From Clostridium sp. DSM 17811 (GTDB lineage: Bacteria > Bacillota > Clostridia > Clostridiales > Clostridiaceae), in assembly GCF_018861905.1 (NCBI RefSeq), contig NZ_JAHLDU010000013.1, forward strand, positions 51,412 to 115,411: 64,000 nt of DNA. The letters are read 5' to 3'. The notes beneath the pieces are model-generated. The model searched no databases, had not been told where the DNA came from, and saw only the letters and a program-made list of their open reading frames with translations. Within the stretch, counting starts at the first letter, position 1. Each line of letters opens with the position of its first letter. Shown here in pieces: positions 1 to 8,410 of the stretch. Made by a program: the position numbers and the translations under genes.

Positions 1-1470
1 ATTCAAATTTTAGGCTTTAATAAAGAACAAGTGAAAATTAAATTCCTAGATACAGGAGTTTGTGATGATAGTTTAGAAAACCTTCATAAATTTTCAGAAT
101 ATGTAAATATTCCTTACGATTACATTTTTGTAGGACTGGATTTTTTTAGTATGTTTATAGAAAAAAGCATAGTCGAATGGCGTTTGGAATGCGAAAGAAG
201 GAAATCAACTTTACTACTTGCGAACACAAATATACAGTTTGTCGATCATACGTCAGCCAAACAGCAACTCTCATACATTCTAAATAGCATTCATGAGGGA
301 GTATATATTATAAATTCAAATTATAAAGCAATATTTGTAAATAAAGCTGTAGAGAACTTGGTAAGTCTTAATGATTTTAGAGATATTATAGGTAAAAGCG
401 TATTCGATGTTGTCCCCGATGAATATCGTGAAATTGTACTTAAAAGGTTTAGAAATATACTAGATAATAAAGTATCAGCACCTTTAATTGAAGAAAAATT
501 TATAAAATACGATGGCTGTATTATAGATGTTGAAATATACTCTAGTGCTATTAAATATGAAGGCAATTGGTGCATACTTAGTGTGGTAAGAAATATTTCA
601 GAACGTAAAACCTCTGAGAATCTTAAGTTGAAAATTGCCGATCAAAATAAGCTTATAAATGATGCAGTTGAATATGACAAGTTAAGGAATAATTTTTTTT
701 GCAATATATCACACGAACTCAGGACACCAATAAATGTACTTCTTAGCGCATTGCAATTACTAAATTTGGATGAAATGAATCACCCTACCGTTGATAATAA
801 AATGAAATTAAAGAAATATTATAAAATAATGAAGCAAAACAGTTATAGATTGTTAAGGTTAGTAAACAATTTAATCGATATTACCAAAATTGATGCAAGA
901 TATTTCAATCTTAAATTAAAAAATGAAAATATTGTAGCTATTATTGAAGACATAACGCTGTCCGTAACCGCTTATGCTGAACGTAAAGGGTTGGAACTTA
1001 TTTTTGATACTGACATTGAAGATAAAATAATGGTTTGTGATGCAGATAAAATTGAAAGAATAATATTAAATATTCTTTCAAATGCAATAAAATTCACTCC
1101 GCTAGGAGGAAACATATTTGTGAGCATTGCAGAGAAAGATTGGGGTATATCGGTATCTGTAAAAGACACAGGTGTTGGAATTCCCACTGATATGAAATCG
1201 TCTATTTTTGAAAGATTTGTACAGGTAGATAAATCTCTTTCAAGAGACAGAGAGGGGAGTGGCATCGGTCTTTCTCTTGTAAAATCTCTTGTTGAGATGC
1301 ATGGTGGAACAATTAGAGTTGAGAGCCGATATGGTAGGGGCAGTGAATTTATAATAGACCTTCCTGAGACAGGTTTACCAGAGAATCAACCGTTTATTTT
1401 AGATGCAAATATAGCAAAAGTAAGTGATATAGAGAGGCTACAGATAGAGTTTTCAGACATATACGATTGA
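1..1470 (+). CDS. PAS-domain sensor histidine kinase, 5' end outside window
   Basis: The reading frame is open to the left edge, so the GTG at 31 is probably internal and the N-terminus is missing. Counting from 31, a PAS domain spans about residues 76-195, followed by a short coiled linker and a HisKA domain with the phosphoacceptor in ISHELRTP (His228). The HATPase_c domain shows the N box (NILSNAIKF), G1 (DTGVGIP), F box (FERFVQVD) and G2 (GSGIGLSL). No transmembrane segment is visible in the part present, so it may sense through the PAS domain or an upstream domain. No response regulator is adjacent on this strand. It ends six bases from the convergent kinase gene. Family assignment is firm; the signal is unknown. 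Confidence 0.9.
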   Translation: MQILGFNKEQVKIKFLDTGVCDDSLENLHKFSEYVNIPYDYIFVGLDFFSMFIEKSIVEWRLECERRKSTLLLANTNIQFVDHTSAKQQLSYILNSIHEGVYIINSNYKAIFVNKAVENLVSLNDFRDIIGKSVFDVVPDEYREIVLKRFRNILDNKVSAPLIEEKFIKYDGCIIDVEIYSSAIKYEGNWCILSVVRNISERKTSENLKLKIADQNKLINDAVEYDKLRNNFFCNISHELRTPINVLLSALQLLNLDEMNHPTVDNKMKLKKYYKIMKQNSYRLLRLVNNLIDITKIDARYFNLKLKNENIVAIIEDITLSVTAYAERKGLELIFDTDIEDKIMVCDADKIERIILNILSNAIKFTPLGGNIFVSIAEKDWGISVSVKDTGVGIPTDMKSSIFERFVQVDKSLSRDREGSGIGLSLVKSLVEMHGGTIRVESRYGRGSEFIIDLPETGLPENQPFILDANIAKVSDIERLQIEFSDIYD

Positions 1471-1475
1471 AACTG

Positions 1476-2582
1476 TTAATTAAATGGTAGTTTTATTTTA
1501 AATTCTGTTCTTTCCTTAGAGCTTGCAACCTCTATATTGCCATTATGTAATTCTACTATTGTCTTTACAATTGCGAGCCCAAGTCCAGTTCCTTCTTTTT
1601 TATTACAATGTTTTTCTACCCTATATAATCTTTGAAATAAATTCTTCAAATTTTCTTCTTCTATTATATCGCCATAATTTACAAATCTAACTACAACCAT
1701 ATTATTTTCCTTTTCTATATTTACATCTAGATATTTCCCCTCACTACCATATTTAATTGCATTAGATATTATATTTTCAAAGGCTCTAACTAGCAAAATA
1801 GCATCTCCATTTATTGTTAATCCTACATCTTTTGAAGATATTTTATATTCCATACCAGCTTCTTCAAAAGATGGTATAAATCCAATGGTAGCTTGTTCTA
1901 TCAATTGTTGCAGGTATATATTGGATTTATTTAAATTTATATCTCCATTACTTATCCTTGTAAACTCAAAAAGTTGTTCTACAGAACTCTTTAATTCCTT
2001 TGCTTTACTTAATGAAACTTCACAATAATGATGTAACTCATCATTATTTTTATAATTACCCTTTTCAATTAACTCTAAAAATCCAATAACAGATGTAAGT
2101 GGAGTCCTTAAATCATGAGATAAATTTGTTATCAAGTTATTCTTCTGCTTTTCCCACACTTTTTCTTTCTTCATAAGTTCTTTTATACTACATGCCATTT
2201 TATTAACATTTGAAGCTAAATTCCCTAACTCAGTCTTTGTTCTAATAGGTATATTTATATCCATATTCCCCTTAGATATTATATTTAAATTATGTGATAT
2301 TTCTTCTATATAATCAGTAGTTTTATTCATTCTTTTAATAAATATAAAGCACATTAGCACTATAAAAACTACAAAAATCCCTATACTAAAACCTACCATA
2401 ACTAACCTATTTGTATTATAATAATTAATAAATTTCGCATATATACCTTTACATAAAATATGTATCAACATAATTACTAAAAAAACTCCAACTAATGTTA
2501 ATATTATAGAGATCAATATAGCTATAAAAAAATTTATAAGTATATTATATTTAATGCTATTATTCTTCAATTTTATATCCAA
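1476..2582 (-). CDS. VanS-like membrane sensor histidine kinase
   Basis: A transmembrane kinase of about 368 residues, partner of the response regulator directly upstream. Two hydrophobic segments (about 12-40 and 62-83) frame a very short external loop, as in intramembrane-sensing kinases. A HAMP region (about 83-135) precedes HisKA with NLSHDLRTP (His156) and a C-terminal HATPase with TGLGLAIV. The gene overlaps the regulator by 23 bases, indicating translational coupling. The start is TTG; either the one at 2582 or the one four codons later fits, the second lying better behind GGAG. Arrangement and sequence are of the VanS/PhoR type; resistance to glycopeptides cannot be inferred because no van ligase or dipeptidase is present. 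Confidence 0.9.
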   Translation of the reverse strand: MDIKLKNNSIKYNILINFFIAILISIILTLVGVFLVIMLIHILCKGIYAKFINYYNTNRLVMVGFSIGIFVVFIVLMCFIFIKRMNKTTDYIEEISHNLNIISKGNMDINIPIRTKTELGNLASNVNKMACSIKELMKKEKVWEKQKNNLITNLSHDLRTPLTSVIGFLELIEKGNYKNNDELHHYCEVSLSKAKELKSSVEQLFEFTRISNGDINLNKSNIYLQQLIEQATIGFIPSFEEAGMEYKISSKDVGLTINGDAILLVRAFENIISNAIKYGSEGKYLDVNIEKENNMVVVRFVNYGDIIEEENLKNLFQRLYRVEKHCNKKEGTGLGLAIVKTIVELHNGNIEVASSKERTEFKIKLPFN

Positions 2583-3255
2583 CTCCCCAGACCGTTTCTA
2601 CAATTTTAGGTTCCCTCGGATTATCCTCTAATTTCTCTCTTAATCTCCATATGTGAACCATGACAGTATTATTTCCTTCAAAATACTTTTCCTTCCAAAT
2701 CTCTTTAAATATCTCCTCTGCATTAAATACTTTGCCCACATTACTTGCTAATAGTAACAATATCTCATATTCTGTTGGCGTTAATTTTAGCTCCACACCA
2801 AATAAATTAACTTTATGTTTTCTTTTATTTATAGTAATCCCTTTTATTTCAATAACCTCTTCATTATCAAATAATTTGTGATTTTCATTAAAATATACAG
2901 ACCTTCTTATTTGAGCTTTTACTCTTGCAATTAGTTCCATTGCGTTAAATGGTTTTACCATATAATCATCTGCCCCTATAGATAATCCCTGTATTTTATC
3001 TATATCTTGTCCCTTTGCACTAACCATTATAATTGGGATATTATGCTCTTTTCTAATCTTTATACAAACCTGTAGTCCATCTATTCCTGGCATCATTATG
3101 TCTAAAATCACAAGGTGAATCTTCTCATTATTAATTATATTAAGTGCATCTATACCGTTTGTAGCTTTAAATACTTTATACCCATCATTTAGTAGGTATA
3201 CTTCCATAAGTTCAATTATTTCTACTTCATCATCTACAATCAATATGTTAAACAT
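2560..3255 (-). CDS. VanR/OmpR-family response regulator
   Basis: The receiver domain begins MFNILIVDDE, with the phosphoacceptor Asp in LDIMMPG (about Asp52) and the conserved Lys in VKPFNAMEL; a winged-helix Trans_reg_C domain fills the C-terminal half, ending VWGVGYKIEE. I place the start at ATG 3255: the upstream in-frame ATG at 3273 would swallow the GGAGAGG ribosome binding site that sits seven bases before 3255. It overlaps the kinase gene and lies 74 bases downstream of the serine hydrolase gene in the same direction. The three genes therefore look like one unit, and the hydrolase is a plausible target or reporter of the system (inference). Confidence 0.92.
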   Translation of the reverse strand: MFNILIVDDEVEIIELMEVYLLNDGYKVFKATNGIDALNIINNEKIHLVILDIMMPGIDGLQVCIKIRKEHNIPIIMVSAKGQDIDKIQGLSIGADDYMVKPFNAMELIARVKAQIRRSVYFNENHKLFDNEEVIEIKGITINKRKHKVNLFGVELKLTPTEYEILLLLASNVGKVFNAEEIFKEIWKEKYFEGNNTVMVHIWRLREKLEDNPREPKIVETVWGVGYKIEE

Positions 3256-3329
3256 ACCCTCTACCTCTCCCATTAAATAACTATTTTTGATAAAATTATA
3301 TCATATTCTCAAATAATTAATGTCCCTGG

Positions 3330-5282
3330 CTATATTTTAAATCCTAAAAAATTAAAATAGTATATAAACCATATAAAGATAAAATTAACAATTGTTAAAA
3401 AAGCAAAATATCTTTTTTCTGATTTTTCTCCTACTTTTTTAACCCATGTATATATTAGAATAAATAATCCGCAAATACTTAAAACCGTTGATGCTATTAG
3501 AGCTCCTAAAAATATATAAAGTAAATATGCAAATTTAAAATCATTAATACTAACCATAACCATTGCTATTATAGTTGCTCCTACCATTCCACCTATATTA
3601 AGCACCCCAATAATTAAGTTTACTGTCCTAATTAATTTAATACTCCTACAACTTTTGTGACCTATTTGTTTAAGCTTCCTCTTTATAAACAAAACCATTA
3701 TCCCAATTATATTTATAATGAATACAACCATGGCTATAATAAATATGGTTATATTAAAAGTTCTTGTTTGGAAAAAGCTTATCTTTTCAAAGGAATTATG
3801 GCTTACATCATTAAATGCATAGTTTACTTTACCATTGTCATTTATCTTAAATGCAAAATCTCCTCGTCCATCTTTCCTTGCAAATACTCCATCTTTCTTT
3901 TCAATAATAGTTGTGGTAATTTCCTCCTTAGCAAGAGTATATTCCTTAAGAGTTAATGTACCGTCCTTATTATCTGTAATTCTCATATCCATAGAAGAAT
4001 CAAATAAGAACCCGATTTTCATAATGTTACTTTTTGATATTCCATCATAGTTTCTATATATGCCTTCATATCTACTAAAATCTTTAGTTTTATTTTTTTT
4101 TATTTTATTAAATGTATTACTGGTACTAGGGTAAAAATAATTTAAAAATTCTTCTTCAAAGTTAAAAGGCAGTGGATTTAAAGAGTTGGTTGCCACGTAT
4201 ATTCCTAATTTCTCCTTTGGAATTAAAAATAATGTGCTCGTATATCCTGGCAATGCACCTTCATGCTTTATTATTTCCTGCCCATTTCTGTTACTCCTTA
4301 TAAACCCATAGCCCATTCCAGGTAAAGAATCACTATTGGAAAATTGCTTATCTTTCATTTTTATTGATGTTTCTTCCTTTAAAATCCTGTTTTCTTTAAA
4401 TTGTCCATTATTTAAGTGAGCTATCATAAAGTTTTCCATATCTTTAACTGTTACATTCATTCCTGAAGAGCCTGATGTATATTGATAAGCTAATGGTATT
4501 TCATTATAAGTTCCCTTTATAAATTCATATCCCTTAGCTGTATTACTATTTTTTAACCGAGTTAAGCTACTATCCATTTTTAAAGTTTCTAATATATTTT
4601 TCTTTACATATTCTTCATAAGTAATACCAGATACTTTTTCTACAATATATCCTAGAAGGTTATACCCCTCGTTACAATACCTACTAACAGCGTTAGGCTC
4701 TCTTACTACCTTAGGAATATGTGTATCCATATAATATTCCTGTGATTTTATTAACTTTTCATCTCTCGTACTGCCGTTAAGTTCACTGGCTTCATCAACT
4801 CCGCTAGAATGAGTTAATAAATTACTACAAGTTACTGGTTCCTTATAATTATTAATAATCTTGTAAGGATTTATATAATTATCAATATTTTTATTTAAAT
4901 CTAATTTTCCCTCTTCATATAGTTGCATTATAGCAGTTGCAGTAAATAATTTGCTTATTGATGCTGCTGGGAAAACAGTTTTATCTGGATTTACTAATAC
5001 TTTTTCTTCTATATTACTGTACCCATACCCCTTTTTAAATACTTCTTTGCCATCCTTAACAACAGATATAGCAACTCCTGGAACTGAATATTCCTTCATA
5101 TTCTTCTCAAAAAAATCATCTGAAAATTTTTCTAGATCTTTGCTATTATTTACGTCTATATGTTCCTTATTGACTTCCTGTCTCTTCTCTATTTCCTTTC
5201 CGAAACTATTACTAGGTAAACCTAGGCTTATAAACATAACGCTCAATAATATTGCCATAAATCGTTCTGCTTTCTTCTTCAT
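3330..5282 (-). CDS. Beta-lactamase-fold serine hydrolase (PBP4*/FmtA-like), membrane anchored
   Basis: A secreted or membrane-bound class C beta-lactamase family protein. A signal peptide occupies about residues 1-28. The catalytic domain has SxxK in ASISKLF (Ser108, Lys111), the YxN motif in RYCNEGYN, and HEG near GALPGYTS in place of KTG. After about residue 500 there are four hydrophobic segments, so the catalytic domain is held outside the membrane. The start is ATG 5282, nine bases after AAGGAG; the TTG three codons earlier directly abuts this site. Relatives act on D-amino-acid esters or peptides or confer detergent/antibiotic tolerance, but substrate cannot be read from sequence. It heads the VanRS-like pair. 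Confidence 0.85.
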   Translation of the reverse strand: MKKKAERFMAILLSVMFISLGLPSNSFGKEIEKRQEVNKEHIDVNNSKDLEKFSDDFFEKNMKEYSVPGVAISVVKDGKEVFKKGYGYSNIEEKVLVNPDKTVFPAASISKLFTATAIMQLYEEGKLDLNKNIDNYINPYKIINNYKEPVTCSNLLTHSSGVDEASELNGSTRDEKLIKSQEYYMDTHIPKVVREPNAVSRYCNEGYNLLGYIVEKVSGITYEEYVKKNILETLKMDSSLTRLKNSNTAKGYEFIKGTYNEIPLAYQYTSGSSGMNVTVKDMENFMIAHLNNGQFKENRILKEETSIKMKDKQFSNSDSLPGMGYGFIRSNRNGQEIIKHEGALPGYTSTLFLIPKEKLGIYVATNSLNPLPFNFEEEFLNYFYPSTSNTFNKIKKNKTKDFSRYEGIYRNYDGISKSNIMKIGFLFDSSMDMRITDNKDGTLTLKEYTLAKEEITTTIIEKKDGVFARKDGRGDFAFKINDNGKVNYAFNDVSHNSFEKISFFQTRTFNITIFIIAMVVFIINIIGIMVLFIKRKLKQIGHKSCRSIKLIRTVNLIIGVLNIGGMVGATIIAMVMVSINDFKFAYLLYIFLGALIASTVLSICGLFILIYTWVKKVGEKSEKRYFAFLTIVNFIFIWFIYYFNFLGFKI

Positions 5283-5406
5283 AAATTCCAACTCCTTGAT
5301 GTTCTATACTTAAATTTTACATCAAGATAAATCTTTAGTTTTAACTTTTTTCTTACGAAAAATTAAAATTTATATATAAAAACATAACATCATATTAATC
5401 AATGAT

Positions 5407-5508
5407 ATTGTAGTAGTATCCTTAGCAATCTTTGCTCTATTGTTAAAAATCTTTAGTGTTATTGAAAATATAAGAAACAAAAAAAGAAGCCTTTCAGCTT
5501 CTAATTGA
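5407..5508 (+). other. Start-less hydrophobic reading frame, possible remnant of a small membrane peptide
   Basis: On the plus strand a frame open from 5380 reads a hydrophobic stretch (VVVSLAIFALLLKIF) followed by a basic tail (NIRNKKRS) and TGA at 5506. This is the shape of small membrane toxins or holin-like peptides. There is no ATG, GTG or TTG in the open frame and no clear ribosome binding site; only ATT at 5407 is available. It may be a decayed gene or chance. Confidence 0.2.
5485..5502 (-). terminator. Rho-independent terminator of the 60-residue protein gene
   Basis: On the minus strand AGAAGC, a six-base loop, GCTTCT, then a run of T. It lies about 60 bases after the stop at 5565. 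Confidence 0.7.
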
Positions 5509-5564
5509 TAATAGTATAATAACTAAGCTACCCTAAATAAGTAATGCTTTAGTCATAACCTTAT

Positions 5565-5747
5565 TTATTTTTTATGAATTTTTAATGCATCAAAAGAATT
5601 GTCTTTTTCAAATATGAATGTAGCCCCATATCCGCCACGACCTATTACGTTCTCATTGCCTTCCTTAAGTACAATGTTATTATCTTCATTGGTGTATCCT
5701 AATTCAAAATCATCTAATAAAATTATTAATTTTTGTTTATCTGTCAT
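5565..5747 (-). CDS. Small conserved acidic protein, 60 residues, unknown function
   Basis: Begins MTDKQKLIILLDDF and contains GNENVIGRGGYG and FIFEKDNSFDAL. I take ATG 5747 as start because GGAG lies eight bases upstream; the GTG at 5756 is too close to it. The pattern (short helix, acidic strand region, aromatic-rich beta end) resembles a family of small clostridial proteins that normally ends in FDEDG-F-x-MG-like sequence, but this is recollection, not a search. It has its own terminator and stands alone between the serine hydrolase gene and the YfjL-like gene. Confidence 0.6.
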   Translation of the reverse strand: MTDKQKLIILLDDFELGYTNEDNNIVLKEGNENVIGRGGYGATFIFEKDNSFDALKIHKK

Positions 5748-6002
5748 TTTTTCCACTCCTCACCGCTATAATATATATTTCATTATACCTTATTGACATT
5801 TAATGTTCAATTAATTGCCAAACTCGAATATGAATGTTGTTAGTGAGGTTTCCTATTTAGTTCCATAAAATACATGTATCTACGTATGAGATATTATATC
5901 AAATTGTCTATAATAATTCAACTTCGAAAAAGCTGTATATGCCTTCTCCCATCGCCTCTTACGATTACTAAAGTTCGTTCCAATATCGGAATTATTTTTA
6001 TT

Positions 6003-6728
6003 CTACTTATTCAACTCATGTATTAATTTCCTATCCCTCTCACTCTCACTTGTTCTAGCCATCTTAGTTGTATGTTTTTGCATTTCATCTACAGTAAGTT
6101 TATCCTTACCAATTACATTAATCTCATAAACCCCATTTAAATCTGTATACCTAACTCGAGTTGATGTAATGTTAAATACGTTACTTAACTTATTCAATAC
6201 ATCTTTGGTTATTACGGCAGGCATTTTAATGCTATTAGCAGATGAAATCTTCTGGTAATTTGCAAGTTCCATAAAATCAATCTTTTGATAGCATGGGATT
6301 TTTAAAAAATTACGTGAATAATTCCCCTTTGCTATAATTGTAGTATAAATTTCAACTGTAAATGGCAATCTAATTTTTACATTGTATGACTTTTTAAGTT
6401 TATCGTATTCATTTACAAGCTGTTTACTATATGCATTTTGTACTCTCTCATCATCAATCGTATTATTTCTAAGATTGTATGTTATCTCAAAGTTACTATT
6501 TTTTTGTATTATTGCGTAATAGTCGGAGTTTTCAATATTATATTTTGGTATTGAGACATCCGTTATGTTATACACTTGCTTCACATAATTTTCTATTTTT
6601 GCTTTAGCAATATATTTTCCAAAAGGTATTCCATTGAAAATTGAATAACCAAATATTACTACAAATACAGATATAACAACTAATATAATTGTTATTATAT
6701 TGTTGCACTTTGAATCCTTATCCATCAT
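6003..6728 (-). CDS. YfjL/DUF3139-like membrane-anchored protein
   Basis: A protein of 241 residues with one N-terminal transmembrane segment (about 10-28), then NGIPFGKYIAKAKIENYVKQ, which matches the pattern of the DUF3139/YfjL group in which the short motif after the membrane helix leads into a tyrosine-rich extracellular domain. No catalytic motif is visible. GGGGGG lies five bases before ATG 6728. A 36-residue membrane peptide gene sits 66 bases upstream on the same strand and may be co-transcribed. Function unknown; the family name is my best recognition rather than certain. Confidence 0.65.
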   Translation of the reverse strand: MMDKDSKCNNIITIILVVISVFVVIFGYSIFNGIPFGKYIAKAKIENYVKQVYNITDVSIPKYNIENSDYYAIIQKNSNFEITYNLRNNTIDDERVQNAYSKQLVNEYDKLKKSYNVKIRLPFTVEIYTTIIAKGNYSRNFLKIPCYQKIDFMELANYQKISSANSIKMPAVITKDVLNKLSNVFNITSTRVRYTDLNGVYEINVIGKDKLTVDEMQKHTTKMARTSESERDRKLIHELNK

Positions 6729-6794
6729 AAATACCCCCCATACGTCCTTTTAACCTCAATACAAATATACCATATTATAAAGTGCTTCATGTGA

Positions 6795-6905
6795 TTATTC
6801 CAATTTAGTGCCTTTAACAGATATAACAGTAATAATTAACATCACTAAAGATATAATTGTAATTACAACAGATAAAATAGTTATTAAGGTTCTCTTGTTT
6901 TCCAT
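6795..6905 (-). CDS. 36-residue single-pass membrane peptide
   Basis: ATG at 6905 follows GAGGGAG at six bases spacing. The product starts MENKRTL, has about 24 hydrophobic residues rich in Ile, Val, Thr and Ser, and ends VKGTKLE. The good ribosome binding site and positive-inside N-terminus support real translation. It precedes the YfjL-like gene by 66 bases. It could be a small membrane regulator or a type I toxin; no antisense RNA can be demonstrated here. Confidence 0.5.
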   Translation of the reverse strand: MENKRTLITILSVVITIISLVMLIITVISVKGTKLE

Positions 6906-7005
6906 TTTTTCTCCCTCTTAAATAAACTTTGCTTTTTCATCTTTTACTCCTTCAATTTTTTATATTTATAAAATTCAATTAAATAATTTAGTAGTCTTAT
7001 TAATA

Positions 7006-7370
7006 TTAGTCGGTAAGCTCCTTAAGCCTTTTATTTATATATTCAAGTTCAAAAGAAAAACATGTTCTTCTATGATTGTTAGCCAAAATTCTGTAATGCT
7101 TTGATAGCATATTTTGTTGAACTGTGAAACCATTTTTAATTTCTATATCTTTCCACCATATTCTCCCACCAAGTGTTGGAATATATTTTTTATCGTTATT
7201 GGGAAATGATAATGAATGAATAATGTCTTCAACCTCTCCTCCAAAAGTTAATTCCAATATCTCGCTATCTCTAAAAATAACTCATACTGCAATCGCAACG
7301 GTCCACCCCAAACTACTTCTTTCTTTTTCCGCTTGCACTAGTGTTTTTTTATAAATTCAATCCTTGTCAT
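7006..7370 (-). pseudogene. Broken gene of about 121 codons: frameshift plus in-frame TGA
   Basis: ATG 7370 follows AAAGGTG and opens MTRIEFIKK. In the poly-A run at 7344-7350 the frame is lost: adding one A would continue TLVQAEKERSSLGWT. That frame then meets TGA at 7282-7284 and continues open to 7006, reading ELTFGGEVEDIIHSL, GGRIWWKDIE, NMLSKHYRIL and ending KRLKELTD. Two independent lesions make this a decayed gene rather than a single read error. The intact product would be a small soluble alpha/beta protein with a WW-x-DIE motif. I do not recognise a named family with confidence. Confidence 0.6.
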
Positions 7371-7538
7371 AAATGCATCACCTTTCAATTAGTTCTTAAT
7401 ATTGATTGTATTTTATATTAATACTACTTTCTTAAATATACTAAATTAAATAATTAGATTTAAATTTAAATCTGTTATATATAAAAGAATAGATAACAAC
7501 TAAATCAAGTGAAGTCAATTCTCTATTAATATTAATTA

Positions 7539-7634
7539 TTAAATACCTCTCACTAATTCAATTTTTGCAGATTTTATGTTTTCAAATTTACCTCTAAATA
7601 CTTTTACCTCTTCAATTATTTCTCTTACCTTTTC
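7539..7634 (-). pseudogene. 3' remnant of an unidentified gene
   Basis: A frame bounded upstream by TGA (7635-7637) reads EKVREIIEEVKVFRGKF and ends VRGI at 7539, with no start codon suitable at its head. The charged, helix-like composition looks coding but too little is left to name the parent. Confidence 0.35.
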
Positions 7635-7658
7635 TCAACAATCATTTTTATCTACCTT

Positions 7659-7702
7659 AAAAAGCTCCACCTAGGCCAAAACACCCAAGTGGAGCTTTTT
7701 AA
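7659..7702 (-). terminator. Terminator copied with the manC 3' fragment
   Basis: GCTCCAC pairs with GTGGAGC and is followed on the minus strand by further A/T. It is the counterpart of the terminator of the intact gene at 10046-10087 and is part of the duplicated segment. Confidence 0.7.
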
Positions 7703-7977
7703 AACCTTTTTATATATATTTCTCCGTTTCTTTACTTTCTTTAAGTTCATTAACTAAATGCTTAATCTCCTGATCCTTATTTTTATCCATTACAAGTATT
7801 ACATCTCCTGCATCAACAATTATAAGATCCTTTATACCAAATCCAATTATCAATCTATCTTTACCAAATACTGCGCAGTTTTCGCTCTCTTCCATAAATG
7901 TATTACCCAAAACATTGTTACCACGTAAGTTACTTAGAAATCTTGAAAGTGCTGCAAACGTTCCTATATCATCCCAT
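7659..7977. repeat. Direct repeat, copy A (319 bp; partner at 10046-10365)
   Basis: This segment matches 10046-10365 in the same orientation at roughly 93-95 percent by eye, covering the terminator and the last 90 or so codons of the mannose-1-phosphate guanylyltransferase gene. The match stops abruptly after atcatcccat. Differences are scattered, including silent third positions, so the duplication is not recent or came from a related strain. Confidence 0.9.
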
Positions 7978-7979
7978 CA
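7710..7979 (-). pseudogene. C-terminal fragment of mannose-1-phosphate guanylyltransferase
   Basis: The frame reads WDDIGTFAALSRFL and continues to KESKETEKYI, the same C-terminus as the intact enzyme at 10098-11165. A TGA codon lies immediately upstream of the TGG-GAT-GAT at the homology break, and nothing resembling the nucleotide-binding N-terminus follows. It is a gene tail without a head. The frame has stayed open, so decay since duplication has been slight. Confidence 0.9.
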
Positions 7980-8350
7980 AAATAAACACCCCTGGGGTCT
8001 TTGCAAAGGCTTGCCTGAGCTTGCTATTTTTTACACATAAAAAGAATTAACCTCATACTAAAAATCAAACAGATAGAATACCCATTGAAGGTATTTAGGG
8101 CATATTTTTTTAAATTATTAAATATTATATTAAGTCCGCTGGAATACCGGTATTGACCATATTAATATGGTTACTTAATTATTTATTTAATATGCGCAGT
8201 TATACAGTTTACGACATATTTATGTTATAGTGTATAAAAGTCGACATATGTTTCATTGTAAAATTTTGCTTAAATTAAATAAGAAACCTAGACAGAACTT
8301 CGTTTAAATAAAAGTATTTTGATTTATTAAAAATCAGTTAGGAGCTATTA
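7978..8350. other. Intergenic region between the duplicated fragment and the flippase
   Basis: No gene is supported. On the minus strand, about 7985-8035, a short open stretch reads SKLRQAFAKTPGVFILM and looks like another truncated gene end joined to the repeat. An A+T-rich part follows, with a perfect palindrome CCATATTAATATGG near 8157 next to TTGACC, which could be a promoter or operator for the flippase gene, but the -10 region is not convincing. Confidence 0.4.
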
Positions 8351-8410
8351 ATGAATAAAAAACAAATGAGGATTAATATGACTTCAAATGAGGGTAAATT
8401 ACATGAGTAA
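8351..8410 (+). CDS. Possible 19-codon leader peptide overlapping the flippase start
   Basis: ATG 8351 has a stronger ribosome binding site (AGGAG, six bases upstream) than the flippase itself. It reads MNKKQMRINMTSNEGKLHE and stops at 8408-8410, overlapping the flippase ATG at 8403. This geometry suits translational coupling. It could equally be the remaining start of a replaced gene. Confidence 0.4.
   Translation: MNKKQMRINMTSNEGKLHE

Noticed and set aside
1476..3255. Vancomycin-resistance regulatory pair
   Set aside because: Sequence is VanRS-like, but no D-Ala-D-Lac ligase, VanH or VanX gene is present.
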